Position numbers and translations under genes: made by a program
NCBI GenBank assembly: GCA_964540765.1
Contig: CAZINW010000007.1
Span: forward strand, 1-64,000
DNA from: CAZJLN01 sp964540765
GTDB lineage: Bacteria > Chloroflexota > Anaerolineae > Anaerolineales > Anaerolineaceae
DNA: 64,000 nt
Direction: 5' to 3'
Notes under the pieces: model-generated
Database searches by the model: none
What the model was told of the DNA's origin: nothing
The model's input: only the letters and a program-made list of their open reading frames with translations
Shown here: one piece after another, positions 8,058 to 16,216 of the stretch
Layout: each line of letters begins with the position of its first letter
Numbering within the stretch: position 1 is the stretch's first letter

Positions 8058-8085
8058 AACAGATGTGCCCATGGGCACATCTGTT
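8058..8085. promoter_or_regulatory. 28-bp perfect palindrome containing parS-like core, copy 4
   Basis: The core GTGCCCATGGGCAC (8065-8078) is extended on both sides to a perfect 28-bp palindrome with AACAGAT/ATCTGTT arms. It is the most symmetrical of the four copies and lies 280 bases after the small basic protein, at the far side of the module. It could be a ParB site, a hairpin terminator-like element or a recombination site. Confidence 0.6.
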
Positions 8086-8430
8086 ACAGTACAGGGCAGA
8101 AAGGACAAGCGCCGCGGGTTGCGGATGTAAACAGCACTAGGGGTATCACTGATATATAAGGGGTATCCTTGCATATAAATGAAGCGAAATGGGTGAATGG
8201 AAGTAATAAAAACAAGTGGTATCCCCATAAAATAAATTTATACCTTCTCGTCATGGATTTTGTCTGCATTTGAATATTGATACTTATGCGCATAAGCATG
8301 GTTTTGAGGGTACATGTAATGGGCTTGTTTGAATTTATGATCTGCATGAGGGGTGATGGGTTGAAGTTAAATTTCCTGTCAATGAGACTGCTGAAAAAAC
8401 CTTTTTGTCATCGCAAGCATACCTCACTTT

Positions 8431-8448
8431 GTACCCCATGCGGGGCAC
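8431..8448. repeat. diverged GTACCCC/GGGGCAC dyad
   Basis: GTACCCCATGCGGGGCAC is the reverse-complement relative of the dyads at 7103-7140. A second GTGCCCC at 8466-8472 can pair with its GGGGCAC half. It marks the outermost member of the palindrome family. Confidence 0.55.
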
Positions 8449-8835
8449 TTTGTGTCCCTCGCTCTGTGCCCCTTTGGGATTGGGAGTGGGATTGAGATTG
8501 GAAATGACGCTTATTAAACATACTCTGTCATAATCCATGTCAAAGTCAGTAGAAAATCTCTGCTGAATTAATCTATCAGAATCCCTTGACAAAAAAGATA
8601 TTCTTTGGTATATATACTTTCGTTAAATCCTCACTGTCTAGGAGCCCGCTGAAAAAGTCCCCTTATAGAAACCACTTTCTAGGAAAGTGGGGCGTTACTG
8701 CTGTAAAACGGGATTTTTTACATCTTTGTTCCCAAAATGCTGCCTTTTTTGTACAAAAGTGGGGCATCCGCGCAGAGAAATTTTTGGAGCAGAGGGTTTT
8801 TCAAAGCTCTCCTAGAAATGATCATTTCGTGGCGG

Positions 8836-8880
8836 GGTTGTCCAATACAGATCCGCATGGATAATGGTCCCGAGTTCATT
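8836..8880 (+). pseudogene. IS3-family transposase fragment
   Basis: The translation contains RGCPIQIRMDNGPEFI, the hallmark around the second catalytic Asp (DNGPEF) of IS3-family OrfB integrase domains. Sequence before and after does not continue the family and soon runs into the IS1182-like element, so only a scrap remains. Confidence 0.7.
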
Positions 8881-8932
8881 GTATTAATCTTATATGATCA
8901 TATTTTGGTAAATTTCCCAAAATAATAATACT

Positions 8933-10768
8933 TGATTCCTCTGCAATAAGGTCAAAAAATAAATACCAAAAGAAGCTAAAAACGCTCAAATCAGAGTCGG
9001 ATCAAAAATAACGTCAATTCCAAAGACAAGGATATGAAACAATAATCCCTTCCCGGTTTTAGGCTATCAAAGGAACAGGATTTGATCTATCCACCACCTC
9101 TTTGTCCTTCAGATAATGATGTATCCGACGAAGACTCATCATTGCTGCTTCAACCACCAAACATGTAACTCGAAATTTGCCTCTCACCGGCACTTTCCCT
9201 CCCGCAAAACGATGTTTGACTTGATGTACCGTACCTTCCACAGCCGCACGTAAGTTTCGCGCTTCCTCCTGATATATCATATTTCTACCTTGCCTTTGAG
9301 AAACATTCACTTGCTGTTGTCTGAAGCGTAAATACATTTTTGCTTCCCGCTTTCCTTTTTGAACTGGGCAGCTACCATCCTGGTAAAATGGACATTTTTT
9401 ACAAACTACTTCCTCAAAATGCACCACATACCCCTTCTTCTGGTTACTCAAGTGTACAGGAACTTTTTGTCCCAGCGGACAAATCATTTGGGTAGGTGTG
9501 CCACTCTCGGTTTGTTTAATCTCAAAATTGTACAAATTCAGCTTTTCAACATTGGGGTTCCGTCCCCGAATGGCACTCTGGATTTGGGTGACGGAGTGTT
9601 CTCGTAATATTTGATCTGCTTCTGTACTTCCATAAGCACCATCATCGTAGAGAGTATCCAAATCAGTTCGTTTTTTCAGATTGGGAAGGGCCTCAACAAG
9701 CAGATCTGCATCTTCGGTATGGTTGGGGGCTACCTGCACTTTGGTGATGAGCTGTACTTTGTTTTCTGGATCGCAGGTTTCGGCCAAGTTAGCCACATAA
9801 CCTTTGTGGGATTTTCGGCCTTTCACTCGATAGGTGGCTTCGAGATCATCGGGGGATTGCAAACTGCTTGCACTCAGTTCTTGGCCTTTTTTTGTCTTTA
9901 TTTCCTTTCCTTCCAACCAAAAATGTTCTTCAAATACCCTTTTCATTACTTGATAGACTGGCTCTACCTCGTATTTGGGTTTTAGTTCTTCCAACAGCTT
10001 CTGGATCAATTTGCCGATCTTGTCTAAATGCTCTTCGCTCTGCTGCCCTTTTATGTGGTACACATACTGTCCAGCGTTTCTCTGAATGTACTCTGTAAAT
10101 TCTTCACCATATTGTTGCTGGTCTTCCTCTGTCAGTAGCCGGTATACTCGCTGCAATACTTCCACTAATAACTGCAACCGTCCCATTTCTCGGATGTTGC
10201 TGGCTATCTGGGTGCTATCCATTCTCTGTTTCCCTGTTTTTATCTCATGAGCCTTGATTTGTGCATCGGTGACTTGTTCAAATGCTTTCTCGATCAAATT
10301 AATCCCGGTTCGCTGCATGTACTGGCTCAATCGCGCTCGAAAGTAATAGAGACTGCGCAGATCAAAATCGCCTTCACCCAGCTGCTGATACCCTAACACA
10401 TAGCGAAACTGTGTATTGTAGGTGAATTGGTCGTATATTTCTTCATCACTCAAACCAAATGCTACTTTCAACGTCTCTAAACCTAGAAATACATTGACCG
10501 GACAGTTGGGCCGTGACGGGAAATCTGCATATAGTACTTCAAATGGCCGTTCATCTATTCTGCAAAAGGTCTCGTTGAAAAATACCCCCGCCCAAGATTC
10601 TTCGAGCCGTTTTTGATGTTTTTCCTGCATGTCATTGACATTGCTGATCAACGCTGGTTGTTGGTATTTTTTATTGGTCTTGAACATGGGCCTCTTCTTT
10701 TTTTCTAGGTTCCTTCTATTATATTAAACTTTTACCTTTTTTGTCAGATCCTTTTTGCAGGGGAATCA
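8933..10768 (-). mobile_element. complete IS1182-like insertion sequence
   Basis: The left end (8933-8951) and the reverse complement of the right end (10750-10768) share TGATTCCYCTGCAAWAAGG with two differences. TACT flanks the element on both sides (8929-8932 and 10769-10772), a 4-bp target duplication. The 1836-bp element holds one full-length transposase gene on the minus strand. Length and single-gene layout fit the IS1182 family. Intact ends and frame suggest recent insertion. Confidence 0.85.
9059..10687 (-). CDS. IS1182-family DDE transposase
   Basis: 542 residues. The N-terminal DUF772-like region (residues about 40-140: PSRPNCPVNVFLGLETLKVAFGL onward) precedes a DDE domain. Candidate catalytic positions are the Asp in QRMDSTQI (near 183), the Asp in LYDDGAYG (near 355) and the Glu in RAAVEGTVHQVKHRF (near 490). 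A Cys-rich segment (VVCKKCPFYQDGSCPVQKG) precedes the final helices, as is common in this family. The frame is uninterrupted, so the enzyme may be active. It occupies nearly the whole element between the terminal repeats. Confidence 0.9.
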   Translation of the reverse strand: MFKTNKKYQQPALISNVNDMQEKHQKRLEESWAGVFFNETFCRIDERPFEVLYADFPSRPNCPVNVFLGLETLKVAFGLSDEEIYDQFTYNTQFRYVLGYQQLGEGDFDLRSLYYFRARLSQYMQRTGINLIEKAFEQVTDAQIKAHEIKTGKQRMDSTQIASNIREMGRLQLLVEVLQRVYRLLTEEDQQQYGEEFTEYIQRNAGQYVYHIKGQQSEEHLDKIGKLIQKLLEELKPKYEVEPVYQVMKRVFEEHFWLEGKEIKTKKGQELSASSLQSPDDLEATYRVKGRKSHKGYVANLAETCDPENKVQLITKVQVAPNHTEDADLLVEALPNLKKRTDLDTLYDDGAYGSTEADQILREHSVTQIQSAIRGRNPNVEKLNLYNFEIKQTESGTPTQMICPLGQKVPVHLSNQKKGYVVHFEEVVCKKCPFYQDGSCPVQKGKREAKMYLRFRQQQVNVSQRQGRNMIYQEEARNLRAAVEGTVHQVKHRFAGGKVPVRGKFRVTCLVVEAAMMSLRRIHHYLKDKEVVDRSNPVPLIA

Positions 10769-10789
10769 TACTTATTTATCAAAATATCC

Positions 10790-10819
10790 TTGACAAATGA
10801 CAAATATGAGTTAATATAT
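10790..10819 (+). promoter_or_regulatory. promoter of the AT-rich sugar operon
   Basis: TTGACA at 10790-10795 is followed about 16-19 bases later by AT-rich -10 candidates (TAATAT 10812-10817, or TATATA 10815-10820). An AACGTT core at 10827-10832 has the central CG expected of LacI-type operators, but its arms are only weakly symmetrical. The promoter lies 22 bases from the IS end and appears uninterrupted. Confidence 0.5.
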
Positions 10820-10872
10820 ATGTGAGAACGTTATTATATTATTGTCGTAACTATTTTATTAAAGGTGCTATT

Positions 10873-11889
10873 TTGACCAGAAAAAGAGCCACAATAAAAG
10901 ACGTTGCAGAAAAAGCTGGAGTATCTCCTTCGACTGTTTCGCGTGTTGTTGGTTCTTATGGTTATGTAAAAAAATCAACCAGAAATAAAATTCAAAGAGT
11001 TATTGTAGATCTTGACTATAAGCCAAATACATTAGCACGGAGCATGATTACAAAATCTACAAAGACAATAGGTGTTATCGTCACGGATATTACCAATCCT
11101 TTTTTTGCTTCCGTAATAAGATCCATAGAGGATGTTTTGTGGGAATCAGGTTACACAATTCTTTTAGCTAATACAGATGAAAATGTTGAACGCGAAAAAA
11201 TAGTTATAACAGAAATTATGCAACGTCAAGTTGATGGCATTATTTTGGTTCCTTCAACGAGCAAAAAGAAGTCGCATTTGGATTTAATTGTAAATCAAGG
11301 AATTCCGTTAATTTTAGTTGACCGTATGGTCGAAGATTTATCTGTTGATTCGATATTAGTCGATAATGAGTATGGTGCATTTACAGCTGTTTCTCACATG
11401 ATTCAAAAAGGGCATACTTGTATTGGTATGGTTATTGATAACCTAAATATTTCCACAAATAATGAGAGGTTGGATGGTTATAAGAAAGCTATTACTTCAT
11501 CAGGTTTGATTTTTGATCCTGGGTTAATAAAATCCTGTAAATTTACTTCAAAATCAGCTTTTGAGCTAGTTTCTCAAATGTTGTCAGACTCAAACAGGCC
11601 CTCAGCTCTTTTTGGTGCAAATAACTTTATGACTCTTGGTATTTTACAGGCAATAGTTAAAGCTGATTTAAGGATACCCAACGACATTTCCTTGGTAGGT
11701 TTTGATGATATCAGCTGGTTTTCTTCTGGTTCTCAACAGGTCAGTACTGTTTCTCAGCCTGTTCATGACATTGGTTCGATCGCTGCAAAAAGGATAATAA
11801 GTCGTCTTAATGGCGATTACAACCCACCTATGGAGATTAGGTTGGAGACACGTTTCATTGATAGAGGTTCATGCTCTTCATTAAAATAA
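10873..11889 (+). CDS. LacI-family transcriptional regulator
   Basis: With the TTG start at 10873 the protein is 338 residues and opens MTRKRATIKDVAEKAGVSPSTVSRV, the canonical LacI helix-turn-helix at residues about 6-27. A hinge helix (PNTLARSM) and a periplasmic-binding-protein-like effector domain with TIGVIVTDITNPFF follow. AAAGGTG at 10861-10867 is correctly spaced for the TTG; an upstream ATG at 10822 would add 17 residues atypical for the family. It is first in an operon of sugar genes and most likely senses the sugar or its phosphate. Base use is strongly AT-rich like the rest of the operon. Confidence 0.9.
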   Translation: MTRKRATIKDVAEKAGVSPSTVSRVVGSYGYVKKSTRNKIQRVIVDLDYKPNTLARSMITKSTKTIGVIVTDITNPFFASVIRSIEDVLWESGYTILLANTDENVEREKIVITEIMQRQVDGIILVPSTSKKKSHLDLIVNQGIPLILVDRMVEDLSVDSILVDNEYGAFTAVSHMIQKGHTCIGMVIDNLNISTNNERLDGYKKAITSSGLIFDPGLIKSCKFTSKSAFELVSQMLSDSNRPSALFGANNFMTLGILQAIVKADLRIPNDISLVGFDDISWFSSGSQQVSTVSQPVHDIGSIAAKRIISRLNGDYNPPMEIRLETRFIDRGSCSSLK

Positions 11890-11910
11890 ATTGATTGAAA
11901 AGGATTAACT

Positions 11911-12969
11911 GTGAAAGATCTAAATAAATTTATTGAACTCGCAACGAATAGTTTATATTTTTCTGGTGCAAAAATTGATGATCATATCAGAGAATTTCTG
12001 AGTAATCATTTAGATTTTTGTTTATCAGTAGGGGAAAATCTACCAAATGATATTAATCATATTTTTCTAATTGGTAGCGGCGGTTCATATAACAGCCTTC
12101 AAACTGCAAAATACATCTTAGATAGGTATTTGCCAATTCCGGTTGATGTCTACATGTCTTATGATTTGATTTGGAGGAAACCCATTAATCTGACTTCATC
12201 TTCTTTACTATTATTTGCTTCTTACTCAGGTGAAACAGAGGATGTGGTTGCAGCATTTAATTTTGCTAAATCAAAAAAATCAAAATTAATTTCTATTGTT
12301 GGGAAACCTCTCTCCACCTTAGACAAAGAAACTGATATTAGCATTGTATATGATAATGGTGCTATTTTTGAGATTCCCATATTATCAATTTTATTGATTG
12401 CTATGGGGTATCTTAAGGTTAAAGGATTATCTGAAATGTTTGATGACCTTTATTCAAGTATAAAATCTCTGCCTAGCTTGCTTAAAAGTGTAACAGAAAC
12501 AGAAAGTTCGAAAGCGGAAGAAAAAGCCAGGGATTTTTTGTCAGCAAATCATATTTATGTTCTTGGATCTGGTCCGCTTAGTGCCTTGGCAAATAAATTT
12601 GCTATGAGTGTTATTATGGAAAATATTCGTATAGGTGCGTCCTTTGCAGACGCTCAGGATTGGCGTCATGGTCCTGTAGAGGTTCTTGAGAGGTTAAGAG
12701 GTCGTTTTATTGTTCTTGTTGGTAATGATGAATCAAGAGAAATGGTATTGCGTTCTGTAAATATCATAAAAAATCTAGGTTCTGATGTGCTTGTTTATGA
12801 TGTTTCTACCTATTGTAATATTCATCCCCTATTGTCTCCACTAGTTATTAATACATTAACCCAGTGGTTTACAGTTTATTCAGCAATTTTAAGAGGAATA
12901 ACTGATTTAGATGACCGTGCTTTTATGGGTCATGGTTTTTTGTCAAGTTCTGGTTCTATTTGGCCCTGA
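11911..12969 (+). CDS. double-SIS sugar-phosphate isomerase/deglycase, FrlB-like
   Basis: 352 residues with a GTG start behind AAAGGAT. Two SIS domains are visible: IFLIGSGGSYNSLQTA (about 51-66) with SYSGETEDVV (about 104-113), and HIYVLGSGPLSALANKFA (about 207-224) with DAQDWRHGPVEV (about 245-256). The RHGPVE stretch and the overall layout recall fructoselysine-6-phosphate deglycase FrlB and AgaS/NagB-II-type proteins. Such enzymes isomerise or split phosphorylated amino sugars or Amadori products. The kinase encoded next would provide the phosphorylated substrate. The exact reaction is not determined; an unusual Ser/Gly-rich tail (HGFLSSSGSIWP) ends the protein. Confidence 0.75.
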   Translation: MKDLNKFIELATNSLYFSGAKIDDHIREFLSNHLDFCLSVGENLPNDINHIFLIGSGGSYNSLQTAKYILDRYLPIPVDVYMSYDLIWRKPINLTSSSLLLFASYSGETEDVVAAFNFAKSKKSKLISIVGKPLSTLDKETDISIVYDNGAIFEIPILSILLIAMGYLKVKGLSEMFDDLYSSIKSLPSLLKSVTETESSKAEEKARDFLSANHIYVLGSGPLSALANKFAMSVIMENIRIGASFADAQDWRHGPVEVLERLRGRFIVLVGNDESREMVLRSVNIIKNLGSDVLVYDVSTYCNIHPLLSPLVINTLTQWFTVYSAILRGITDLDDRAFMGHGFLSSSGSIWP

Positions 12970-12990
12970 TTAATTTTTAAGGATTATTAA

Positions 12991-13935
12991 GTGGTTAGTA
13001 AAAATATTTGTGTCATTGGTAATTTAATTACAGACTTAAAAGTCTATAACATAAACTCCATGCCAAATTGGGGCGAGGAAGTCGTTGGAGATAAGCATGA
13101 ATTCTGCTCTGGTGGCCAGGCTTTTACATTAGCATGCGGGCTATCGAAATTGGGTTTAAATACCAGTGTTATTTCCTCGGTAGGTAGTGATCATTTTGGG
13201 CGTAATATTATCAATGATTTACATTCCCTGAATGTTGATACTTCAAAAATTGATATGTTAGTTAATAAGCCAACAGGTGTTTCAGTTTCAATAATTCGAG
13301 GTGATGGTGAGAGATCTTTTATTTCTAGTTTTGGCTCGCTAACATTGTTTAATGTCAATTCTATACTTCAGCACTGGCAATTTATTATTGATTCAGATGT
13401 GATTTGCTTTGTTGGTACTTTTAATTTTCCAAATCTTTCTCTTGTTAGTTTATATCCGCTATTTATGAATTTGCAAGATGCTGGTAAATTAATCATATTT
13501 GATCCTGGGTGGGATCCATCGGGGTGGAGTTTAAATTCTCGTATTGAATTGAAAAATTTACTTCCTTTTGTAGATACATTTCTACCAAACCTCGATGAAG
13601 CTCAAGCATTAACTGGTTTTTTGGACAAAAATTTAATTGTTAAAGATCTGCGTTTATCAAGTTGTTCTGAGTTTGTAATTAAATGTGGTGCAGATGGCTC
13701 CTTAGGCTATAGTGGTTTATTAGAGGAGTCAACAAAAGTTAAGGCATTAAAAATTTTTGATGCTGTAGGTGCTGGTGATATTTTCAATGCTGGTTTCTTA
13801 TATGCAAAGTTAAATGATTATTCCCTTGCTGATTGCTTAATATTCGCAAATTTTACAGCTTCATTTTTCCTTACCCGTGAAAACCAAAAATTTCCTACTG
13901 TTCACGAGGTATTAGCATTGGTTGATAAATCTTAA
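12991..13935 (+). CDS. PfkB-family sugar kinase
   Basis: 314 residues, GTG start. The N-terminal PfkB signature is visible as CSGGQAFTLACGLSKLG (about 39-54). The C-terminal signature is DAVGAGDIFNAGF with the catalytic base Asp263. ATP-dependent phosphorylation of a sugar or sugar derivative is expected. It follows the FrlB-like gene by 21 bases. FrlB (deglycase) and FrlD (a PfkB kinase) form such a pair in fructoselysine use, which supports an Amadori-product or amino-sugar substrate, but ribokinase- or tagatose-type substrates cannot be excluded. Confidence 0.85.
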   Translation: MVSKNICVIGNLITDLKVYNINSMPNWGEEVVGDKHEFCSGGQAFTLACGLSKLGLNTSVISSVGSDHFGRNIINDLHSLNVDTSKIDMLVNKPTGVSVSIIRGDGERSFISSFGSLTLFNVNSILQHWQFIIDSDVICFVGTFNFPNLSLVSLYPLFMNLQDAGKLIIFDPGWDPSGWSLNSRIELKNLLPFVDTFLPNLDEAQALTGFLDKNLIVKDLRLSSCSEFVIKCGADGSLGYSGLLEESTKVKALKIFDAVGAGDIFNAGFLYAKLNDYSLADCLIFANFTASFFLTRENQKFPTVHEVLALVDKS

Positions 13936-14045
13936 TGATAATTTAAGGTTCATTAGTCATTCTCACTTTTTGAAAGGAGCTTGTATGGTTTGAAATTGAA
14001 AAAATTTTTTTTACAAATAAAATTATCTATAAGGAGAAAAATAAA

Positions 14046-15017
14046 ATGAAGAAGTTAATAAATGTTTTATCAATTTTACTGTGTGTAGTTTTCTTGGCGT
14101 CTTGTGCGGGTAAACCTGTAGTAGAGGAACCGGTCGAGGAAGGTGGTTTAATTGGTGTAATTCCAAAATCTACATTATATGATTATTGGAAATATGTCAA
14201 TATGGGTGCAGTAGCAGCTGCCGAGAAATATGGGTACGAAGTTAGTTTCCAAGGCACTGCCCTTGATACCGATGTTGAAGGGCAAGTTAAGATTATTGAG
14301 GATTTCGTTACACGTGGAGCAAAGGCAATTGTAATCTCTCCAGTCGATCCTGATGCCATGGTTCCCTCATTAAAAGCTGCTCATGATGCTGGTGTTGTGA
14401 TCATTGTAATTAACAGTAAACTTAATGCTGATTTCCCATATTCATTTATTGCCACAAATGACTATGCTGCAGGTGAGAAAGCAGCTGATGCTATGGCAAA
14501 AATCATTGGTGATCAATCTGGTAAAGTCGCTGTTGTTGCGGAGGTAGCTGGTTCTGTTGAAGGTGGTGAACGGAGCCAGGGCTTTATTGATAAGATTTCC
14601 GCAAATGGTAAGTTAGAAGTCTTGGATACTTTTTATAGTGAAGGTGATAGAAACAAAGCTTTTAATATCACCCAAGATATTTTAACTTCAAATCCAGATA
14701 TCAAAGGGATATTCTCTACCAATGAAGGTTCTTCAGTTGGTGTCCTTCTCGCAATTCAATCTGAAGGTGTGAAAAATGTTGCTGTTATTGGTTTTGATAC
14801 ATCTGTCGAGCAAATTGATGGTATTCGAGAGGGTGTTATTAATGGCACAATTGCCCAAAACCCATTTAAAATTGGTTATTTGGGTGTCGAAAATGCCATT
14901 AAGGTCCTGATGGGCCAAACAGTTGAAAAAAATGTAAATGCAGAGACAATTTATATTTCACTGGAAAATATTGATTCAGAAGAAGTAAAAATATTACTGG
15001 CTCCTCCAAAAGAGTAG
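14046..15017 (+). CDS. sugar-binding lipoprotein of an RbsABC-type importer
   Basis: 323 residues. A lipoprotein signal with lipobox FLASC (Cys20) is followed by a short PVVEEPVEE linker seen also in the maltose-type binding protein of this window. The mature part is a type-I periplasmic-binding fold: GLIGVIPKSTLYDYWKYVNMGA, GAKAIVISPVDPDAMVPSL, FIATNDYAAG, VAVIGFDTS. These are typical of ribose/galactose/autoinducer-2-binding proteins. AAGGAG lies ahead of the ATG. It is anchored at the outer face of the membrane and delivers substrate to the permease at 17725. The linker suggests that the operon, despite its AT-rich base use, was exchanged among related Chloroflexota or adapted there. Confidence 0.9.
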   Translation: MKKLINVLSILLCVVFLASCAGKPVVEEPVEEGGLIGVIPKSTLYDYWKYVNMGAVAAAEKYGYEVSFQGTALDTDVEGQVKIIEDFVTRGAKAIVISPVDPDAMVPSLKAAHDAGVVIIVINSKLNADFPYSFIATNDYAAGEKAADAMAKIIGDQSGKVAVVAEVAGSVEGGERSQGFIDKISANGKLEVLDTFYSEGDRNKAFNITQDILTSNPDIKGIFSTNEGSSVGVLLAIQSEGVKNVAVIGFDTSVEQIDGIREGVINGTIAQNPFKIGYLGVENAIKVLMGQTVEKNVNAETIYISLENIDSEEVKILLAPPKE

Positions 15018-15031
15018 TTTTGGATTTCTTC

Positions 15032-15098
15032 TCCCCTTTTTTTAGGGGAATTAATAAATTGGATTATCTTTACGGTGTTCAACATTAATTCCCCTAAA
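15032..15098 (+). promoter_or_regulatory. two mutually exclusive hairpins after the binding-protein gene
   Basis: GGGG at 15045-15048 can pair with CCCC at 15033-15036 (loop of U-rich bases) or, in a longer 14-bp perfect stem, TTTAGGGGAATTAA (15041-15054) pairs with TTAATTCCCCTAAA (15085-15098). The second stem ends 22 bases before the next start codon. It may protect the upstream mRNA or attenuate read-through into the downstream genes. Confidence 0.55.
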
Positions 15099-15119
15099 GC
15101 ATCTTTTATGGAGTAATTT

Positions 15120-16097
15120 ATGGCAAAAATTCAAAGTGTTTTAGGTGTAATAGATAGTTCGGATCTCGGACCTACTTTAGTACATGAACATATCCTAATC
15201 GCAAATCATGCGATGAGAAAAGCATTTCCTAATTGGGTTGTAAGAGAGGAATTTGTACCTTATGCAGTAGAAAAATTAAATAGAGCAAAGAGATCTGGCA
15301 TAAAAACAATTCTAGACTTGACACCTATAAATTTAGGTCGAGATATTGATGTTATTCATGAAGTAGCTGATAAAGCTGAAATGCAGGTTATTGCAAGTAC
15401 TGGTTTCTATCATTTTGAGGAATGGTGGATTAGAGATAAAAATGTTGATTGGTTAGCTGAACTTTTAATTAACGAGATTGAGAATGGTATATCAGGCACA
15501 AATATTCGTGCAGGTTTAATTAAATGTGCTACAGATATGGAAGGAATGACACCTGCAAATCGTCACATGTTAACTGCTGTTGCAAGAGCCCATAAAGCAA
15601 CAGGTGTCCCAATTTCAACACATGCAACCGTATGGAATTACATTGGTTTTGAACAACAAGAAGTTTTTCTGAGTGAAGGTGTAGACATTTCCAAAATTGT
15701 CATTGGCCACTGTGGTGATAGTACAAATGTGGAGTTTATTGAGGCATTGATTAAAAGAGGAAGTTATGTTGGGATGGATCGATTTGGGATTGATTGGATG
15801 CTGCCTTTAAAGGAAAGAGTTGATACAGTTGTAGAATTATGTAAACACGGTTACGCTAATAAAATGGTCTTAAGTTGTGATCACACAGCTTTTCTAGATT
15901 ATAAAGAAGATCAGAGGAATGTCACAAAGAATCCTTGGGATGAGTATAAAGCTAAAAACCTAGATGATGTTGAGGTTCAATTCTCTTATCTAATGGAGAA
16001 AGTTGTTCCAGAGCTTAAGAAAAACGGAATTTCTGTTTCACAAATAAATCAGATGCTAATTGATAATCCTAGAAGAATTTTTGAAGGCAAACCTTAG
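15120..16097 (+). CDS. phosphotriesterase-family metal hydrolase, probable lactonase
   Basis: 325 residues with all metal-site residues of the phosphotriesterase/amidohydrolase family: HEH (His22, His24), the carboxylated lysine position Lys135 (LIKCATD), His168 (STHAT), His197 (IGHCGD) and Asp254 (LSCDHT). Members of this family in sugar operons include lactonases acting on sugar lactones and phosphorylated sugar lactones. Together with the dehydrogenase at 18763, which could oxidise a sugar to a lactone, hydrolysis of a lactone is the most economical guess. GGAG precedes the ATG. No signal peptide is visible, so it acts in the cytosol. Confidence 0.85.
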   Translation: MAKIQSVLGVIDSSDLGPTLVHEHILIANHAMRKAFPNWVVREEFVPYAVEKLNRAKRSGIKTILDLTPINLGRDIDVIHEVADKAEMQVIASTGFYHFEEWWIRDKNVDWLAELLINEIENGISGTNIRAGLIKCATDMEGMTPANRHMLTAVARAHKATGVPISTHATVWNYIGFEQQEVFLSEGVDISKIVIGHCGDSTNVEFIEALIKRGSYVGMDRFGIDWMLPLKERVDTVVELCKHGYANKMVLSCDHTAFLDYKEDQRNVTKNPWDEYKAKNLDDVEVQFSYLMEKVVPELKKNGISVSQINQMLIDNPRRIFEGKP

Positions 16098-16216
16098 AAA
16101 TTGTAATTAGCCTCATTAGTTTGACATGCTTTTGGGGCTAAAAACAAATTAATTTGTTTATTTATGGGTTAATTCTAATGATAATTAATGCTTAGGTGAA
16201 TTATTAAGAGTTATTA

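Larger units (their letters stand above)
7776..8932. other. gene-free flank of the ParAB/initiator module with decayed mobile DNA
   Basis: No intact gene. It holds a 28-bp perfect palindrome (8058-8085), a GTACCCC/GGGGCAC dyad (8431-8448), a small hairpin CCACTTTC/GAAAGTGG (8672-8690), two CTGAAAAA-type motifs of the kind found at IS ends (about 8388 and 8649), and a short IS3-family transposase remnant (8836-8880). Short open frames here look accidental. Confidence 0.6.

Noticed and set aside
8586..8864. 92-codon frame before the IS element
   Set aside because: Lies over decayed IS sequence, has no ribosome site and no family resemblance; the IS3 remnant is in another frame.
9611..9985. plus-strand frames opposite the transposase
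   Set aside because: Antisense to the complete transposase, hydrophobic by chance.
13978..14010. tiny leader frame with a good ribosome site before the binding-protein gene
   Set aside because: GAAAGGAG is followed by ATG GTT TGA, only two codons. It could be a leader but there is no further evidence.
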